Shown here piece by piece: positions 1 through 6,304 of a stretch of 6,802 nucleotides of DNA (its first letter is position 1; each line of letters opens with the position of its first letter). Made by a program: the position numbers and the translations under genes. The DNA is from Chitinophagaceae bacterium (lineage in GTDB: Bacteria > Bacteroidota > Bacteroidia > Chitinophagales > Chitinophagaceae), in the NCBI GenBank assembly GCA_947461645.1, contig CANHMN010000094.1, forward strand, positions 1 through 6,802. The letters run 5' to 3'. The notes beneath the pieces were generated by a model, which made no database searches, had not been told where the DNA came from, and saw only the letters and a list, made by a program, of their open reading frames with translations.

Positions 1-1
1 C

Positions 2-1297
2 ATTTTGTCAAGATTCTATTGGGTGATTGTTTTCATGTTATTCATTACAGCTTGTAGCAAAGCACCCGTTACCAACAACAATAATATCACCGAAAGCTTA
101 CCAACTATAAACACCTTGGCTATTGCTTACCTTACAAGTACAGGTGTTACTTCCGGTGGTGAAATTACCGATGATGGTGGTTCTTCCATTACAGCCAGAG
201 GTGTTGTTTGGAGCACCAGCCCCTCACCTACCATATCCTTAACTACAAAAACAATCGATGGCAACGGATCAGGATTATTCAGCAGCAACGTAAATGGTTT
301 GACTTCAAATACCACCTATTTCCTTAGGTCCTATGCTTCCAACAACACAGGTACAGCCTATGGAAATGAAATTTCTTTTGCCACATCACCCTATACCGTA
401 TATGTTGCAGGCGAGGAAGACAATGCATCAAGCTATGCCATGCTATGGAAAAATGGACAACCCAATGTCTTAAACGAAGGCACAGGAAATGCTGTTGCCT
501 ATTCGGTTTTTGTTGCGGGCAATGATGTGTATGTTTCCGGCTCTGAAAGCAATCCCTCAAGTGGCACGATTGCTGCTCAGGCTAAAATCTGGAAAAATGG
601 AATTGGTAGCATTCTAAACGGGAATAATGCCAACAGTGTTTTCATTTCCGGCAACGATGTTTATGCTTCCGGCAGTAATTTTAATGGCACTATTGAAGCT
701 GGTACAATTTGGAAAAACGGTGTAGGTTCCATAGTCAACAATGGTGTTCAAAATGCCTATCCGCAATCTGTTTTTGTATCAGGCAGCGACGTTTATACTG
801 CAGGTTATGAAATGAACATAACCCACTATCAAGCCAAATTATGGAAAAATGGAGTTGCCTCTGTTTTAGGAAACGGTACACAAACGGCAAGTGCTTTTTC
901 CGTTTTTGTTTATGGTACTGATGTATATGTTGCTGGCTATGAATCTAACGGCAACTACAATATTGCAAAGGTTTGGAAGAACGGCATTGCAACTGTTTTG
1001 GGTGATGGCACCAAAAACTCCTATGCCAAATCGGTTTATGTAGTGGGAAACGATGTATATGTTGCAGGTTACGAATCTCGGATCACAAACAATGTGGCCA
1101 TGTTGTGGGAAAACGGAACAGCAACAGCTTTAAGCGGCAATAATGATGCTTATGGCAATGCCGTATTTGTTTTCAACAATGATGTATATGTGGCAGGACA
1201 AGACAGTGCAAGAGCTATGCTTTGGAAAAATGGCGCAGCCACCTTACTAAGCAACGGAACCAATTTTGGAAATGCCTTTAGTGTTTTTGTAAAATGA
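2..1297 (+). CDS. Secreted lipoprotein with fibronectin-like domain and seven propeller-like repeats (5' end probably outside window)
   Basis: The frame is open to the window edge. The first usable start inside it is a TTG at 5, but a few N-terminal residues are probably missing, because the n-region has only one basic residue. Numbering from that TTG, residues 4-16 are hydrophobic and end in a lipobox (I-T-A-C) with lipidated Cys17, so this is an exported lipoprotein. A Ser/Asn/Thr-rich linker follows. Residues ~32-127 resemble the fibronectin-like domain frequent in Bacteroidota surface proteins (GG-x-I-x-DDGG, ITARGVVWS, a dG-x-G-x-F stretch, TTYFLRSYA, GTAYG). Residues 132-430 are seven repeats built on VYVAG, WKNG, a VLxxGT-like turn and SVFV. 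No enzyme motif is visible. The residues after Cys17 are not acidic, so a clear surface-export signal is not seen. The function is unknown; binding or adhesion is a guess. The gene converges with the small gene ending at 1320, 22 bases away, and no hairpin terminator is seen between them. Confidence 0.85.
   Translation: MLSRFYWVIVFMLFITACSKAPVTNNNNITESLPTINTLAIAYLTSTGVTSGGEITDDGGSSITARGVVWSTSPSPTISLTTKTIDGNGSGLFSSNVNGLTSNTTYFLRSYASNNTGTAYGNEISFATSPYTVYVAGEEDNASSYAMLWKNGQPNVLNEGTGNAVAYSVFVAGNDVYVSGSESNPSSGTIAAQAKIWKNGIGSILNGNNANSVFISGNDVYASGSNFNGTIEAGTIWKNGVGSIVNNGVQNAYPQSVFVSGSDVYTAGYEMNITHYQAKLWKNGVASVLGNGTQTASAFSVFVYGTDVYVAGYESNGNYNIAKVWKNGIATVLGDGTKNSYAKSVYVVGNDVYVAGYESRITNNVAMLWENGTATALSGNNDAYGNAVFVFNNDVYVAGQDSARAMLWKNGAATLLSNGTNFGNAFSVFVK
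398..1294 (+). repeat. Seven tandem ~43-residue repeats (propeller-like)
   Basis: Repeats within the lipoprotein begin at residues 132, 175, 219, 263, 307, 351 and 394 (numbered from the TTG at 5). Each has the order VYVAG, a variable polar loop, A-x-x-WKNG, a short hydrophobic strand, a G/N-rich turn, then SVFVxGND. Lengths are 43-44 residues except the last, which is shorter and stops at SVFVK, the end of the protein. Similarity is mostly at protein level. Repeats 5 and 6 share the longest DNA identity at their starts, so the array is not a fresh DNA duplication. Seven units of about four strands would suit a seven-bladed beta-propeller; that is inference. Confidence 0.85.
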
Positions 1298-1319
1298 TTT
1301 TTTTCGTGTAGAACTCCCC

Positions 1320-1631
1320 CTAATTCATTCCCGCTTCACTTTTGTATTTTGTAAAGTAAACTTTTAAATCGGCTTCTCTTTTGTATTTGGTGAAGTATAC
1401 TTTCCAATCGGCATCGCTTTTGTAGTTGGTCCAATACCATATGCCGCTGTAAGGCTTTGCATCACTCTTGTATTTTGTCTCATATACGATGATGTCGGCG
1501 TCACTTTTGTAGTCTGTAACATAAATGATTTTATCGGCATCAGATTTGTAAGAAGTTCGGTAAACCTTTTGTGCATTAGTTGCAACAGACAGAAATATTA
1601 AAAGTGTAATGGCGAGAAAAGTTTTTTTCAT
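1320..1631 (-). CDS. Small exported YKSDAD-repeat protein (DUF6150 / 7(1) septoil knot-like)
   Basis: This 103-residue protein has a clear signal peptide (MKKTFLAIT..., hydrophobic to ~16) with likely cleavage after Ala20 (TNA|Q), leaving about 83 residues. The mature part is six copies of Y-K-S-[DE]-A-[DK], with YK tyrosines at 28, 41, 54, 70, 83 and 96 and a second aromatic four residues before each. From memory, this matches the Bacteroidota family first called DUF6150 and later described as the 7(1) septoil knot domain, a small all-beta protein with a seven-crossing knot; the family name needs a profile search. The biochemical role is unknown, and no catalytic or metal-binding motif is apparent. 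It would act in the periplasm or outside the cell. It starts 18 bases after the lipA stop, so it is probably cotranscribed as the last gene. The ATG lacks a Shine-Dalgarno sequence, as is usual here. Confidence 0.85.
   Translation of the reverse strand: MKKTFLAITLLIFLSVATNAQKVYRTSYKSDADKIIYVTDYKSDADIIVYETKYKSDAKPYSGIWYWTNYKSDADWKVYFTKYKREADLKVYFTKYKSEAGMN
1332..1562 (-). repeat. Six YK[SR][DE]A repeats of 13 residues
   Basis: The repeat tyrosines are spaced 13, 13, 16, 13 and 13 residues apart. The single longer unit, carrying an extra K-P-Y-S-G-I-W stretch, sits exactly in the middle and splits the protein into two halves of three repeats. The final repeats have drifted (KREAD, KSEAG). The pattern implies short alternating beta-strands and turns. 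Confidence 0.85.
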
Positions 1632-1649
1632 GATGTGTAAATTATAATG

Positions 1650-2567
1650 TTAAGCCTGTTTTTTTTCTTCCATCCATTTGTTTCTTCCCCAGCCGGGTAT
1701 GACATGCTTTTCACTGTGATAAGATGACCTAACCAATGGCCCGCTCTCCACATAGTCCAACCCGATCTGGTAACCCATTTCCCTGTATTCGGCAAATTCA
1801 TCAGGATGTATAAATCGGTCAACCGGCAAATGCTTTTTAGTGGGCTGTAGATATTGACCGATAGTAACCACATCAACTCCGCTGTTGTTCAAGTCCTTCA
1901 TGGTTTGAATCACCTCCTCTTTTGATTCACCCAAGCCCAACATGATTCCACTTTTAGTTCGCATTCCACCCTCTTTTAAAATTTTCAGGGTTTCCATACT
2001 CTGCCAATATTTGGCCTGCACCCTTACCAATTTTGTCAATCTTTCAGTTGTTTCAATATTATGACTTACCACCTCTGGGGCAGCTTCTATAATTCTTTGG
2101 ATGTTTTCTTTTTGCGCTTTGAAATCAGGCACCAAGGTCTCCAATGTAGTATCAGGATTCAATGCTTTTACCGCTTTGATGGTGTTGTACCAAATGATGC
2201 TACCTCCATCTTTCAATTCATCTCTGTCTACAGAAGTGATTACCGCATGTTTAACTTTCATTAAATGAATGGCTTCCGCTACTCTTTGTGGTTCATCCCA
2301 ATCAACAGCATCTGGCCTTCCGGTAGCTACTGCACAAAAGCCACAACTCCTTGTACAAATGTTACCAAGTATCATGAAGGTGGCCGTTCCTGCACCCCAG
2401 CATTCGCCCATGTTCGGACAATTTCCACTCTCACAAATGGTATGAAGCTTGTGGGTATCTACCAGCTGACGAACGTGTTTATATTCTTCGCCAATGGGCA
2501 ACTTCACCCGAAGCCAGTTAGGTTTTTTTACCGATAACGTTTCACCGCTTTCATTTGCGCAACTCAT
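1650..2567 (-). CDS. lipA: Lipoyl synthase
   Basis: This radical SAM enzyme inserts two sulfur atoms at C6 and C8 of octanoyl groups on lipoyl-domain proteins (pyruvate and 2-oxoglutarate dehydrogenases, glycine cleavage H protein) in the cytoplasm. All hallmark residues are present. The auxiliary 4Fe-4S cluster, which is the sulfur donor, has cysteines 45, 50 and 56 (C-x4-C-x5-C, in [12 protein letters not shown]). The radical SAM cluster has cysteines 71, 75 and 78 (CTRSCGFC). The C-terminal RSSY motif at 280-283 supplies the serine ligand of the auxiliary cluster. The [13 protein letters not shown] stretch (residues ~109-118, here ITSVDRDEL) and VSHNIETT (167-174) are also family-typical. 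At 305 residues the length is normal and the protein should be active. The ATG at 2567 has no Shine-Dalgarno sequence. The gene lies between a barrel-protein gene (23 bases upstream) and the YKSDAD gene (18 bases downstream), as if in one operon. No lipB or lplA is in view. Confidence 0.98.
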   Translation of the reverse strand: MSCANESGETLSVKKPNWLRVKLPIGEEYKHVRQLVDTHKLHTICESGNCPNMGECWGAGTATFMILGNICTRSCGFCAVATGRPDAVDWDEPQRVAEAIHLMKVKHAVITSVDRDELKDGGSIIWYNTIKAVKALNPDTTLETLVPDFKAQKENIQRIIEAAPEVVSHNIETTERLTKLVRVQAKYWQSMETLKILKEGGMRTKSGIMLGLGESKEEVIQTMKDLNNSGVDVVTIGQYLQPTKKHLPVDRFIHPDEFAEYREMGYQIGLDYVESGPLVRSSYHSEKHVIPGWGRNKWMEEKKQA

Positions 2568-2590
2568 GTTTGTATACGTTTAAGTCAACA

Positions 2591-3391
2591 TTATTTTCTT
2601 TTTCCGAAAAGGATGGCAGCATATACGCCCAGAAAAAATCTTTGCTGTTCAACCCTTACCATCAATGGAATATTTCTGGTGTAATACTCAGCACTTATAC
2701 CTACTTCAAGACCGTTAATCATTTCATTGTATTTGCCGTAATCAAACCTCAACGAAGATTTGGCATATAATCCCGGTGTAATTTTCAGTTTGCTCCAACC
2801 CTGAGAAAAAGTTGGACCGCCGGCTACATAATATGCAGAATCGTCGTAAAGGTAATACAGACTATCGGGCGAGTTAAAGGTAACCATATCAAAATTTATG
2901 TTTCCCTTATCTACCTGCAACATATATGGCCTCAATAAAGCAAGAGACAACCCACCTCCAAAATTTGCAGAGATATTCACTCCATTCCTATTGCCCTTAT
3001 TACCCAGCAACATCTCATATTGCACCCCCATTTTAACAGGATAAAAAAAGTTGATTTTCCCGAATACAAAAGAGGTTGATTGATAGTAAGGGTTTTGAAG
3101 TTTTTCCTCTTTCATGCTTTTTCTTTCACACATCTCAAACTGATACAACAAGCTTTTGTTGTCGCTGATTCTTTTTCCAAATTCCAAAAAACCGCCGTAA
3201 CCATCATTCACCACCTTAAAACCAACCAGCGTTTGTTTGGAATAATTCAGTACACCCTCCTCTTCTTTTTTGGCGAGTAGATTTATTTTTTCTTTTTTCG
3301 CTTTTTTAGGCTCTCTATCCATATTGCTTTGCTGCGCTTTCATCTGCAGCGAAACAAAAAACAAAAGAAGAACAGGTATATACTTTTTCAT
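2591..3391 (-). CDS. Predicted outer-membrane beta-barrel protein of unknown function
   Basis: This 266-residue exported protein begins MKKYIPVLLLFFVSLQMKA and is probably cleaved after Ala19, before QQ. Residues ~25-46 form a charged, lysine- and glutamate-rich segment. From ~50 onward it alternates polar and hydrophobic residues with many Gly and aromatic residues (GFKVVNDGYGGFLEFGKR, FVFGKINFFYPVKMGVQYEMLLGNKG, NFGGGLSLALLRPY, RFDYGKYNEMINGLEVGISAEYY). It ends with hydrophobic strands and FGKRK. This is what an outer-membrane barrel of roughly 8-10 strands would look like; the strand count is inference. I recall similar proteins in other Bacteroidota, but no named family. It is the first gene of the probable operon with lipA and the YKSDAD protein. 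A peptide signal, absent enzyme motifs and the strand pattern argue against a cytosolic enzyme linked to lipoylation. Confidence 0.85.
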   Translation of the reverse strand: MKKYIPVLLLFFVSLQMKAQQSNMDREPKKAKKEKINLLAKKEEEGVLNYSKQTLVGFKVVNDGYGGFLEFGKRISDNKSLLYQFEMCERKSMKEEKLQNPYYQSTSFVFGKINFFYPVKMGVQYEMLLGNKGNRNGVNISANFGGGLSLALLRPYMLQVDKGNINFDMVTFNSPDSLYYLYDDSAYYVAGGPTFSQGWSKLKITPGLYAKSSLRFDYGKYNEMINGLEVGISAEYYTRNIPLMVRVEQQRFFLGVYAAILFGKRK

Positions 3392-3468
3392 CGGTTTGAA
3401 AAGTTATTTGTTGGTTTAACCATCAATGAAACTAAAAAATTAAAATGGCAGTTTTATAGCCGCACCTC

Positions 3469-3482
3469 ATGACTGAAGTCAT
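3469..3482. promoter_or_regulatory. 14-base dyad in the divergent spacer (possible operator)
   Basis: ATGACT and AGTCAT are perfect inverted arms separated by GA. The two-base spacer is too short for a hairpin, so if functional it would be a protein-binding dyad rather than a terminator. It lies between the start of the barrel-lipA operon and the candidate promoters. A 6-2-6 dyad is expected about once or twice by chance in this length of DNA, so support is slight. Confidence 0.2.
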
Positions 3483-3500
3483 TAAACACCCTTTTAACTT

Positions 3501-3528
3501 CAAACTAAAAAACACTAATTTGCATCAA
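3501..3528 (-). promoter_or_regulatory. Candidate promoter of the barrel-lipA-repeat operon
   Basis: On the minus strand, TTG (3528-3526) lies 18 bases before TAGTTTG (3507-3501). This approximates the Bacteroidota consensus TTG/TAnnTTTG, but the -7 box is one base short. It would give a 5' leader of about 100 bases before the ATG at 3391. The match is weak and based only on inspection. Confidence 0.25.
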
Positions 3529-3545
3529 CTAAAGTTTCTAATTTG
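3520..3545 (+). promoter_or_regulatory. Candidate promoter of the OsmC gene
   Basis: TTG (3520-3522), then 16 bases, then TAATTTG (3539-3545), one base short of TAnnTTTG. The same heptamer also occurs at 3516-3522. Transcription would start near 3550, giving about 75 bases of leader before the ATG at 3627. It overlaps the candidate promoter on the other strand, as would be expected in a compact divergent spacer. The evidence is weak. Confidence 0.25.
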
Positions 3546-3626
3546 TAAAAATACAACGATGCCAGTGAATTTACTTTTATTTTCAGAAGTAATTGCGCTA
3601 ATCGTCGTCAATTAAAGCTTAAAACC

Positions 3627-4034
3627 ATGACTGCCCAAATTATCTACAAAGGGGATTTAAGGTGCGAATGCACCCATTTGCAAAGCGGAACAATAATCGA
3701 AACCGACGCCCCTACCGACAACAGAGGCAAGGGAGAAAGGTTCAGTCCTACAGATACGGTTTGTGTAGCGTTGGCAACTTGCATTATAACCACTATGGGT
3801 ATCAAGGCCGCTGACATGAATATTGATCTAACCGGCACAAAAATAGACGTCACCAAGCACATGTTAAGCGAACCCAGAAGAATCGGCAAAATTGAAATCA
3901 CACTCCACATGGAAGCACCCGGCTTGTCGGAAAAAGACCAACAATTGCTTCAGCGTGTTGGAGAAACTTGCCCTGTAGCCAAAAGTCTTCATCCCGAACT
4001 TAGCGTAATAACGAAGTTTATTTGGAACCCATAA
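3627..4034 (+). CDS. OsmC/Ohr-family thiol peroxidase-like protein
   Basis: OsmC-fold proteins are small cytosolic dimers that reduce organic hydroperoxides with two reactive cysteines; many subgroups (YhfA-like) have no proven substrate. At 135 residues the length is normal. The family pattern is clear: GKGERFSPTDTVCVALATC leads to Cys52 at the start of the central helix, and ETCPVAKSLHPE holds Cys115 near the C-terminus. These correspond to the peroxidatic and resolving cysteines. The sequence is closer to the general OsmC/YhfA branch than to classical Ohr, so a broad stress role is safer than organic-peroxide resistance. The ATG at 3627 is preceded by an A-rich stretch and no Shine-Dalgarno sequence. 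The gene is monocistronic: it faces away from the lipA operon and its stop is four bases from the end of the convergent DUF2851 gene. Confidence 0.92.
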   Translation: MTAQIIYKGDLRCECTHLQSGTIIETDAPTDNRGKGERFSPTDTVCVALATCIITTMGIKAADMNIDLTGTKIDVTKHMLSEPRRIGKIEITLHMEAPGLSEKDQQLLQRVGETCPVAKSLHPELSVITKFIWNP

Positions 4035-4038
4035 ACCA

Positions 4039-5301
4039 TCAGGAAGCATTTCTAAGCAAGGCATACCCAATGGAACATTGCATGCATTTTTTATGCAGAC
4101 AATACCCACTGTACAAATGCGCTACTGCCTGTGTATCATAGGCCGATTGTAAAGAAATGGGCAAATCCTTGAAGATTTCGGTTATGTTGTTCTTTTCCGG
4201 CTGAAGCTTTAAAAGCCAATCAATGGCTTTTTGTTTGAGCGCCTCACTATGTGTAATATACCCATACGCATAATTCAAAACAACAACTACATTGATGATG
4301 ATGTTTCGGATAGCCGATTCACCTATCCTTTTCTCCCGAAAAGTTGATGTCACCTCAAAAACATAGTGGTCGTTCCAATAATCTGCTGCCTTAACATCAA
4401 AGTAAGTATATAGCTCCGCTAAGTTCTCTGAATTCAATATACAATTCAAAAGAGACTGTTTTTCAAAAACCAATTGTGCAAGTTGTGACAATCTTAAAGT
4501 GGGGAAACCTGCAGGTCTCATTCTAAGAAAACCAACCCCCATGGTTTGTTGTGTTAAACCAAATTGATGTGACAAATTGATGTATGTTGATTTTAAATTT
4601 CTGGGATAATCACCTAAGAAATCGCTGTTCAACAAACCGCAACAACCGAATAGCAAGGCCTCTGTATCCTCCCGATTTGAACTCACTTGCTTCAACATTT
4701 GAAAAGGTATTTTTTCTGCCATCATTTGAAAAGCAATTCCATTTACTTTCCCTCCCAAACTATAGGCTAGTGACTGCCAGACTTGTTCTTCCCAATTTTT
4801 TTCATTAAAATCTTTCAAACCAAATTGTTGCTTTGCTTTGCTGTGCAGTCGCTCTATTACCATATTTTCCTTGCATTTTTCGATGATGATGTTATTCACA
4901 TTAGCTAGAAGTGGCTTGCAGGGAATGGAATATTCCGCTTTCATCATACTATCATATTTTTCCAGCAATATTTTGGGCACCACATTACGAAGCTCCAAGG
5001 TTGGAAAGGGAAGATTAAGTTCAACATCATGCTCCCAAACCACATGAAGCACTACATTATTGTAATGAGGGTCACCATCATGCTGATGTTTCCTCCATTC
5101 AGAAGAAAGCACATGCACTTCAACATGACCTGCCCACCTGATTTTTCCAATGGAAATAGCTGCATTCAAAAAATCGGGTCCCTGATTGTTGTTCCATAAA
5201 CCGGGATAAAAAATGTTTAGGCATTGGCCGCAAACAGAATGTAATTGCCTGGATTGAAACAATTGAAATCGCCAGATATATTGCAGCAACTTTTCTTGCA
5301 T
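4039..5301 (-). CDS. DUF2851 family protein
   Basis: This 420-residue protein matches the conserved Bacteroidota family DUF2851, whose function is unknown. It has no signal peptide or membrane segment, so it is probably cytosolic. The best-conserved block is N-terminal: LLQYIWRFQLF (5-15), NNQGPDF (38-44), GHVEVHVLSSEW (58-69), HQHDGDPHYNNVVLHVVWEHD (72-92; rich in His and Asp, perhaps metal binding). RMRPAGFPTLRLSQLA (260-275) is a second hallmark. The C-terminus has Cys401, Cys406 and Cys409 (YCLHKKCMQCSIG), a possible small metal or zinc site. Length and start fit the family. It lies 80 bases downstream of the NlpC/P60 gene on the same strand, with no promoter evident between, so readthrough is likely. 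No link to peptidoglycan can be shown. Confidence 0.9.
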   Translation of the reverse strand: MQEKLLQYIWRFQLFQSRQLHSVCGQCLNIFYPGLWNNNQGPDFLNAAISIGKIRWAGHVEVHVLSSEWRKHQHDGDPHYNNVVLHVVWEHDVELNLPFPTLELRNVVPKILLEKYDSMMKAEYSIPCKPLLANVNNIIIEKCKENMVIERLHSKAKQQFGLKDFNEKNWEEQVWQSLAYSLGGKVNGIAFQMMAEKIPFQMLKQVSSNREDTEALLFGCCGLLNSDFLGDYPRNLKSTYINLSHQFGLTQQTMGVGFLRMRPAGFPTLRLSQLAQLVFEKQSLLNCILNSENLAELYTYFDVKAADYWNDHYVFEVTSTFREKRIGESAIRNIIINVVVVLNYAYGYITHSEALKQKAIDWLLKLQPEKNNITEIFKDLPISLQSAYDTQAVAHLYSGYCLHKKCMQCSIGYALLRNAS

Positions 5302-5381
5302 GAGAAGGTGATTTTGTATGATGCAAGTTGAAAAAGCCGCGAATCAATAAAAAGGGAAATGAACTTACTTTAGGATGTAAT

Positions 5382-6053
5382 TTAATCGTTGGAATACGGT
5401 TTTTCAAACAAAGAAATTCGTCCCGCTCCTATAAATTTTCGATGGTAATATTTTTCATCGAGACTGCTGATGGTAACTCCTTCTTTCGTGCTGGAATGGA
5501 CAAAATACCTGTTTTTAAGATATACCCCTACATGGCTTACTCCACCTCTGGTGTTAAAAAACACAAGGTCACCTTCCTGAAGTTCGTCTTTGTCAATTTT
5601 CTCTACTGAACGGTATTGTGCTTTTGCACTATGGGGCAATGCTGAACCAAAAACGACCTTCATCAATTCACTGGTAAAACCGCTGCAATCAATACCCTCT
5701 TTTGAATCGCCTCCAAACAGGTACGGAGTGTTAAGCCATTGGTTTATAAATGCATAAAGTTCAAACTGGTTTAACACCTCGACTTCTGTATCCAACAATT
5801 GTGCAAACTTAAACTCAAGCATTCCGGCCCTTTCAACCTTTTCCTCGCTATTTTCTTTTGAAACAATTGTTAAAGGAGTGCTTTCCCCTTCATAAGCCTT
5901 GGTTTCTTGTTGAAAAATGCCTTCCTTACCACCTGTCTTTAATTCTATGGATTTGATGAATTGCACACCGGTTTCAGTGGTCCTAATTTGACGAACCTGT
6001 TGCGACAGGCCTAATAGAGGAAGCAATAAAAACAGGACGATAATTCTTTTCAC
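5382..6053 (-). CDS. Exported NlpC/P60 (C40) peptidoglycan endopeptidase
   Basis: NlpC/P60 enzymes are cysteine peptidases that cut peptide stems of peptidoglycan, usually at D-gamma-Glu bonds, in the periplasm. The frame can be extended to a TTG at 6080, but the GTG at 6053 is preferred. From it the protein reads MKRIIVLFLLLPLLGLS|QQ, a normal signal peptide, and a -7 box at 6085-6092 would place the transcript start at about the TTG itself. The product is 223 residues. Counting from the GTG, the catalytic motifs are Cys123 (in IDCSGFTSEL), His174 (GGVSHVGVYL) and the third residue His186 (YFVHSST). LNTPYLFGG precedes the cysteine and EGDLVFF precedes the histidine, both typical. The ~70 residues between the signal peptide and the catalytic domain match no SH3 or LysM domain that I can recognise. 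DUF2851 follows on the same strand. Confidence 0.93.
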   Translation of the reverse strand: MKRIIVLFLLLPLLGLSQQVRQIRTTETGVQFIKSIELKTGGKEGIFQQETKAYEGESTPLTIVSKENSEEKVERAGMLEFKFAQLLDTEVEVLNQFELYAFINQWLNTPYLFGGDSKEGIDCSGFTSELMKVVFGSALPHSAKAQYRSVEKIDKDELQEGDLVFFNTRGGVSHVGVYLKNRYFVHSSTKEGVTISSLDEKYYHRKFIGAGRISLFEKPYSND

Positions 6054-6084
6054 CGGAATTGTTGGTTTGGTTAATGCCAAAGCA

Positions 6085-6092
6085 CAAAATTA
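6085..6092 (-). promoter_or_regulatory. -7 box of the NlpC/P60 promoter
   Basis: The minus strand reads TAATTTTG, an exact match to the Bacteroidota -7 consensus TAnnTTTG. It places transcription start near 6080 and leaves a leader of about 27 bases before the GTG at 6053. No convincing TTG -33 element is present at the usual distance, so the call rests on the -7 box and its position. Confidence 0.5.
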
Positions 6093-6252
6093 AGCTTAAT
6101 GTTATTTTTACCTACATTCTTATCAAACATGTGGAAAAATGACCCTTTCAAACCTGCAATTATCTTAGGATATTTGTTTGCTTATTAGGGTTTAGGCAGT
6201 TGTACATCCCCACGGTTTCGGATTTTACACCCTACTTTTCCTAACAATGAAA

Positions 6253-6286
6253 GGCTGCAAATCAGCCCCAACGATGGTTTACCATC
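6253..6286 (+). promoter_or_regulatory. Two adjacent inverted repeats in the dnaE leader
   Basis: GGCTG (6253-6257) pairs with CAGCC (6263-6267) across a five-base loop CAAAT. Six bases later GATGGT (6273-6278) and ACCATC (6281-6286) form a 6-2-6 dyad. Both lie within 52 bases of the dnaE start. No U-run follows, so they are not terminators. They could be an operator or weak leader structure; chance is not excluded. Confidence 0.25.
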
Positions 6287-6304
6287 AAATCAACAACTTT
6301 AAAG

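Noticed and set aside
1298..1319. T-run after the lipoprotein stop as a terminator
   Set aside because: No stem precedes the T-run, so an intrinsic terminator cannot be supported.
1320..1631. Regular short repeats read as a possible CRISPR-like array
   Set aside because: The repeats are codon-phased, degenerate at DNA level, and encode a periodic protein with a signal peptide; no spacers or cas genes are present.
2061..2537. Plus-strand open frames across the lipA gene
   Set aside because: They are antisense to a gene with all catalytic motifs of lipoyl synthase; their products show no family features.
3441..3456. TAAAA/TTTTA inverted repeat in the divergent spacer
   Set aside because: A five-base stem of A-T pairs only, in AT-rich DNA; too weak to call a hairpin or operator.
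6129..6188. A 19-codon reading frame (MWKNDPFKPA...) upstream of dnaE, a possible leader peptide
   Set aside because: It is short, has no recognisable control pattern such as codon runs, and no terminator or attenuator follows it; most likely chance.
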